Source: Aldrovandia affinis
Lineage: Eukaryota > Chordata > Actinopteri > Notacanthiformes > Halosauridae
Direction of reading: 5' to 3'
DNA: 64,000 nucleotides
Assembly (NCBI GenBank): GCA_029706075.1
Contig: JAINUG010000007.1
Location: forward strand, 10,355,501 to 10,419,500
How positions within the stretch are numbered: the stretch's first letter is position 1; each line of letters starts with the position of its first letter. The position numbers were made by a program, and so were the translations under genes. Under the pieces are notes generated by a model. That model did no database searches. It saw only the letters and a program-made list of their open reading frames with translations, and was not told where the DNA came from. Shown here piece by piece: positions 59,625 to 64,000 of the stretch.

Positions 59625-61066
59625 GCCCTATTTTCATGCCGGCGGTAAGTGGATTTATGACCTAGCGCTGGCGAATTGCCAGTTTCGTCTGTCGCAAACG
59701 GAATATTTCCCACCTTCGCAGAGTTTGGCAATTTCGTGGTGCGCAATGAAGACGTTTGCGTGACTATCGGTTGGGCAGCGCAATAAGGGGTGTGACAATG
59801 AAAACAGTCGGCGCTATGGAAGTTTGGTGTCAAATAATGAGTTTGCGTTAACGTCCAACTACACCACCTCTTAATGCAAATGCTGGCACTCAGTGCAATT
59901 TGGTGACTTTATTGATGCGCACATATGAACATAGGGTTATCTGAAATCACATGAGAAGGTTTTGTGAATATTGTGAATTTCCCCCCACGTTGGGGCAAAT
60001 CGTCCAATCCATGGGTAATTTGCAAGCTGTAATCAACTAAGCTAAGAACAATTTAACCACAGCTTGTGGTTGTTCAATGCACGGACATGAAAGACTGAAG
60101 CCAGCTGGCCATCCATCGCTAGGTCTTCTGTTCGGCAGGCCTGGGGACGACCTTCAGCCAGCGGACCTGCACATGGAGTGCAGTCGTGTTGTTTTATTGA
60201 TATAGCTTTTTAAAATGAATTATTATTATTATTATTATTATTATTGTTATTATTATTATTTATGTCTGCAAATTGGGGCATAGCGGGAGGCTTAAGGAAT
60301 TTCATTTCTGATTAATGTTTCATTTTATTTTTGAGAAAAGATAGATTGTGACAAATAAAAATTGATTAAATCAATTAAAACATTTCCCCATCACCTTTGT
60401 TTCAATATCACGAGTATAATACTTTAAATGATACACATCTTTTCATGCAATGCATTACCTGGTAAGCCAAGCTCTAGCCCTCCGAAACCCTGTACGCTCT
60501 CTGTGGGGAGTGTATCTCCTCCAAGGGCGTGACTGACAACCCTCAGGTTGACCGTGTGTCCCTTTGGCAAGAGGCAAGTTTTCTCTTGCCTCTTTGCTTC
60601 ACATCATTGAACCGCTTCCTACATTGGTTCTCAGAGGACCACCAGAGGATGAGGCAGTGATTATGGCTGCCTTCACATCATTAGCCCTTGGGGGCTTCTT
60701 TGGGGTGCCATAGATTCGCCCTTGGCGTGACTTAGGACGATTCGCTCTCCTCTTTGAGAAGCGCTCCTGCCGCAAAACTGTCATCCATGTCAGGAAATTG
60801 CCAATTTGCTATAGCGTTGGCGCACTGGTATTTAAAGGGATAGAAAATAGGTGTTCTGATTGGCCATTATGAAACCAAACCCCCACCACACCCACATGTA
60901 TTTTTTAAAAGTTAATCCAACCTCTTTTACAACTGTGCCGGAGGTGCGCTATTGTCTTAAATCACAAAATTACCAAAACTGCATTATACACACCCTAAAG
61001 CGCCACCGTCCTCACTTTGCGTCGGAGTTACCGACACCGTTCTGATTCACCAAATTAGGGCGCCTA
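59625..61066 (+). mobile_element. Harbinger-like DNA element, copy b
   Basis: The left end is ctagggccctattttc. The inverted right end is ctaggcgccctaatttg. The part 59625-60120 recurs inverted at 20355-20862. A short minus-strand frame (60599-60784, KRRANRPKSRQGRIYGTPKK) is basic and could be the remains of the Myb-like DNA-binding protein that Harbinger elements carry, but this is a guess. An (ATT)n run lies at 60218-60260. No transposase. Confidence 0.6.
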
Positions 61067-61524
61067 GCCTGCTCATACACCTGAAACCACTCAGCAGTGA
61101 TGTTGTATGCACTTAAGCCCAAAAAGAATCAAAGAACATAAAAGTGTACTCAGAAACAAAAACATAAAATATCCTAAAGCTAATATATGTACGCAAAGGT
61201 TTCCTGGTTTGGAATGTGTCAATGGTCCTTGTAGGGTCAGAGATATAGATAAATTATTACTACAATGAGTAGTAATTGTACAATAAGTGTCTTGTTGGAT
61301 ATTTTTTCTGGGTGCTGAGGCCCAAATTAATAACTTTCAGTAGCTTGTCATTGTTGAACTATTTGTTCTAATTGTTCTTTTGCTTTCTTTGTCATTGACT
61401 ATTACCTTATCTTTTGATATTGTTACCTCATTGGAAAGACAAAACTAATTATCATGTATATCTTCATTAAAATAATGTGTAGTAGCTCTGTGATGTGTAA
61501 GAATGTAATAAAATATTTAAAAAG
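61067..61524. other. Unclassified non-coding region
   Basis: AT-rich, nothing recognised. Confidence 0.3.
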
Positions 61525-61534
61525 AAGGATTAGA

Positions 61535-61858
61535 GGGCCTCCCGGGTGGTCTAGCAATTACAACGTTCGACACTGGCCACTGTGACCGGGGTTAAATTCC
61601 ACAGGCCGCGCCGGTATTGGCTCTGGCCGGGAGTGCCAGAGCCAATATCGTATAGGGGTGGCTCTGGAGTTACGGTCGACGGCTTGGCAAGTGCCGGCTC
61701 GGAGGAGACAATACTTCGCCTTTGTTACTCCCGGTCACAGGGCTACGGCAGCAAACTCACAATACGAGGGGGGGATTGACATGAAAAAGAGAGGGTGTAA
61801 TTGATTACTAAATTGGGAGAAAATTGGATAAAATCAGAAACAAATTCAAAAAATAAAA
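61535..61858 (+). mobile_element. tRNA-derived SINE with target duplication
   Basis: Head gggtggtctagcaattac with B-box-like ggggttaaattcc (about 61592), tail ttactaaattgggagaaaat and (A)n. The 10-bp duplication AAGGATTAGA lies at 61525-61534 and 61859-61868. It contains a local palindrome, tattggctctggc / gccagagccaata (61614-61649). Confidence 0.85.
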
Positions 61859-61904
61859 AAGGATTAGATTATGTTATATGCTAATTGATAATTGGCATAC
61901 ATTT

Positions 61905-62417
61905 GTTGTTGAGGTAATAATTATGTGATGACTGTTATTAAACGGGCAGCTGTTTTAATAAAGAAAAGGATAATTACCCATACTCCGTACACCGCTCAGT
62001 CATGGGTAAATATCTGCTGCTAGCTTCCATGTTCCCTACACCGCACAACCCCGGAAGTAGCCTAAAAACCAATGGAGGTTCTTGCCTGCCTACTGAGTCC
62101 TTAAAAGGACACGAGAGACCAATGAAACGCCTTTCGCAGAAAACACAGCCAGGAAAGTACAGTCCATTCCACACAGAGCACATTGACACTCCCTCTGGAA
62201 CTTGGGAGACGGCATTATTTACATAGCGTGTTCCGGTCGCGGTGGTCCAAACGGCACACACCGCAACCAGCTAGCTAACACAACACAGTTTAACTAAACA
62301 ATACACGCAAACATAGAACAGAACAATTTAACAGTTTAACCGGGGGAGACGCTTAAGGTTACTGCAGAATGCACTGCGCACACATTTATTCACAGGCGAC
62401 TCCGCCGGATCGCCACA
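61905..62417 (-). mobile_element. Solo LTR (family 3, copy c) with twin hairpins
   Basis: On the minus strand it begins TGTGGCGATCC at 62417, with ATAT directly outside (62418-62421), then gaataaatgtgtgcgcagtg and the two hairpins at 62057-62024 and 62009-61974. The distal end is not sharply defined. It is more diverged from copies a and b than they are from each other. Fossil, non-coding. Confidence 0.7.
61974..62057 (-). ncRNA. Tandem covarying hairpins in LTR copy c
   Basis: Read on the minus strand. Unit 1 (62057-62024): stem CTTCC / GGAAG, inner GTT/AAC, loop GTGCGGTGTAGGG. Unit 2 (62009-61974): stem TTACCCAT / ATGGGTAA, bulged G, inner ACT/AGT, loop GAGCGGTGTACGG. Stem sequences differ from those at 36327 and 45398 but the pairing is kept. 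Confidence 0.6.
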
Positions 62418-62429
62418 ATATATATAGGC

Positions 62430-63035
62430 TATAAACTGTATGTTTGCTCAGGTTCTCCACATCGCCAACAGAATACGTATAGGCCTATGTACCGGTGGCT
62501 AGAAAATGATGGGCAATACATACAGTTTGCTGCCCAGTGATCGCATGGCTTCGATGAGCGGCATTTGTGACATGTGGCTCTATTAGCTTGCAAAGATACA
62601 ATATTCCCTCCGCGGAGAATCTGATTACGCAATTCTCTAGGATTGGTGAGGCCATTTTCCAGAGAGCTGACTGGTGAGGGGCAGCCTTTTATAAGATTGG
62701 ATCTGTTAGACTGAATTTAACATACTCCAGAGAAGGTTAGGTTCCAGGCATAAGTTACCATGGCAATGCAACCTGGTTAAAAGTGAGCAACAGTCATGAG
62801 ACTGAAAACCCAGGGTTAAGCCCAAAATTAGCTAACCCACTAATCCTGCTTTGTGGGACAGGCCCCTGGTCTAAGACTACTGGTATTAAAACTCCTGAAT
62901 ATGTTGAAATATGAGACATAATAAGAAGCGATGTAGGCCTATCTATTTCAATATCAGTTAAGCCACTCCATCTTTCATATTATAATCTCAAGACGGAAAA
63001 ACAGTAAAAGAACGGTCAAAAATTAAAACAATCAC
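62430..63035. other. Probable old interspersed repeat, unclassified
   Basis: The segment 62700-62900 (gaaggttaggttccaggcat, accatggcaatgcaacctgg, acccagggttaagcccaaaa) has the look of a fish DNA-transposon remnant, with aaccctgggt-type words facing each other. I cannot name it or fix its ends. Confidence 0.3.
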
Positions 63036-63039
63036 GAAC

Positions 63040-63399
63040 TTTGTTTCACGAACCTGGGCGTGCTTTTGGGTTAAACCGCACATTCGCGTTGCGCTGCTGT
63101 CAAGTCAGATGACAAGTACAGCCTGTCTTCGTAAATGTCAGCACGGGGAAAGCTGCACAGCGGAGGCACGGATACACGCACCGGGCGGGCTGGTGCGAGC
63201 AGCTTGAGTGGAGACTTTCGCTACAGCGGCAGGTGTGCGCGCGCCTTTCAGCGCTCAAATTGTGCACGACGATTTGGAACGTGAAGAGCGAGCAGCGGAA
63301 TTGTGTTTTTGAAAGCAAATTCACCGGAACAACTACTAGACTCTTCGTCTTCAGCGTGCTTTAACGTTCAGTTAGCAAATCCCATGCTGAAGCTGCCAG
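63040..63399 (+). CDS. Candidate first exon of an unidentified host gene, CpG-rich
   Basis: This is the only clearly CpG-rich patch in the window (gcgttgcgctgctg, gcaccgggcgggctggtgcg, gtgcgcgcgcctttcagcgc). It ends in ATGCTGAAGCTGCCAG (63384-63399) followed by a strong splice donor GTACGTAAG. If coding, the exon gives MLKLP and a split codon, and the gene continues past the window on the plus strand. It could equally be a non-coding 5' exon. The gene is not identified: five residues are too few. About 600 bases of the presumed first intron follow. Confidence 0.45.
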
Positions 63400-64000
63400 G
63401 TACGTAAGATTTATATATTGAGACTCATTTAACCCTGGGTGGTACGGATTATCACTGGTGACTCGGAAATATATATATATATTGTAAAGACTACATGTCT
63501 TGCATTTCATAAAGTCAAGTGGCTTATAAAATGTAAAATTTCAGATACCGGTAGATTTTTCCCCTTTAAGCCCAATGGATTGACTAAGAGTATGATATTT
63601 ATATTACTCATTTTGAAGCACACATTTAAAAATGAGTGACACACTTAGCTAAATAAGACTAAGATATACACTGTGTATAATACACACTGCAATTACAATT
63701 AAACATCAACAAATAGACCATAGTAGAGCTTCCTAATTTTACCAGCTTTACCAAATTGACCGTTTATTTGTCTGATTCGTTGTTTTTTTTGCTGGGACCA
63801 GGAATGGAATTTGCCTGGGAATGGCAAATACGAATTGTTATTGCATTGTATTGTTATAATAAGAAATGTTACAAAAATGAGAATAACACATTACTTATAT
63901 ACAGTGTTATCATATAATTTCAGGATACAGTTCGTTGTGATTTTCAACAAATCATACATGACAAATTAATATTAAAACATTACATTATTTACTCAGTATT
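63400..64000 (+). other. Presumed first intron
   Basis: AT-rich. No coding sequence or named repeat is seen to the end of the window. A short (TA)n run lies at 63468-63482. Confidence 0.3.

Noticed and set aside
63384-63399. MLKLP resembling the MLK first exon of il17c, suggesting a second IL-17 gene
   Set aside because: Three shared residues in a first exon are chance-level; no IL-17 core exon is visible before the window ends.

Overview
This is AT-rich vertebrate DNA packed with transposable elements. Teleost-type tRNA-derived SINEs, L2-, CR1/Rex1- and L1/Tx1-type LINEs, many Tc1-like transposons, hAT and Harbinger-like DNA elements, LTR solo copies and long (CA)n tracts all point to a bony fish. 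The species cannot be read from the sequence.

Only one complete host gene is recognised: a three-exon interleukin-17C-like cytokine gene (il17c) on the minus strand at 36932-38926, with a plausible TATA box and a kB-like site just upstream. A second host signal is at the right edge (about 63040-63399, plus strand): a CpG-rich stretch ending in a short ATG-containing segment and a strong splice donor, probably the first exon of a gene that continues beyond the window.

Layout. 1-2.8 kb: LINE tail, Tc1 pieces, a Tx1 endonuclease piece and a solo LTR with perfect target duplications. 4.4-7.4 kb: SINEs, a TIR-bearing DNA element carrying a SINE, and a CR1/Rex1 LINE remnant. 7.4-10.4 kb: non-coding with (CA)n. 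10.4-12 kb: decayed Tc1. 14.8-17.5 kb: 5'-truncated L2 LINE. 18-29 kb: an old hAT transposon on the minus strand, split by later insertions that include a nearly complete 5.8-kb Tx1/L1-type LINE (21234-26993). 31.3-35.7 kb: LTR remnants, a well-kept Tc1 (32815-34068) and further Tc1 pieces. 36-39 kb: LTR copy and il17c. 40-45.6 kb: two LINE insertions with inverted 5' segments and another LTR copy. 46-52.3 kb: MITEs, Tc1 pieces, a (CA)-rich minisatellite and a three-level nest (SINE in Tc1 in SINE). 54.9-55.6 kb: a G-rich 23-bp minisatellite. 58-62.4 kb: an IS630/Tc1-type transposase fragment, a hammerhead-ribozyme-like motif, a Harbinger-like element, a SINE and a third LTR copy.

The most unusual signal is inside the LTR family present at 35979, 45079 and (minus strand) 62417. 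Each copy has two tandem hairpins just before the poly(A) signal region. The 13-nt loop is conserved while the stems differ between units yet stay complementary, which is the signature of a selected structure.
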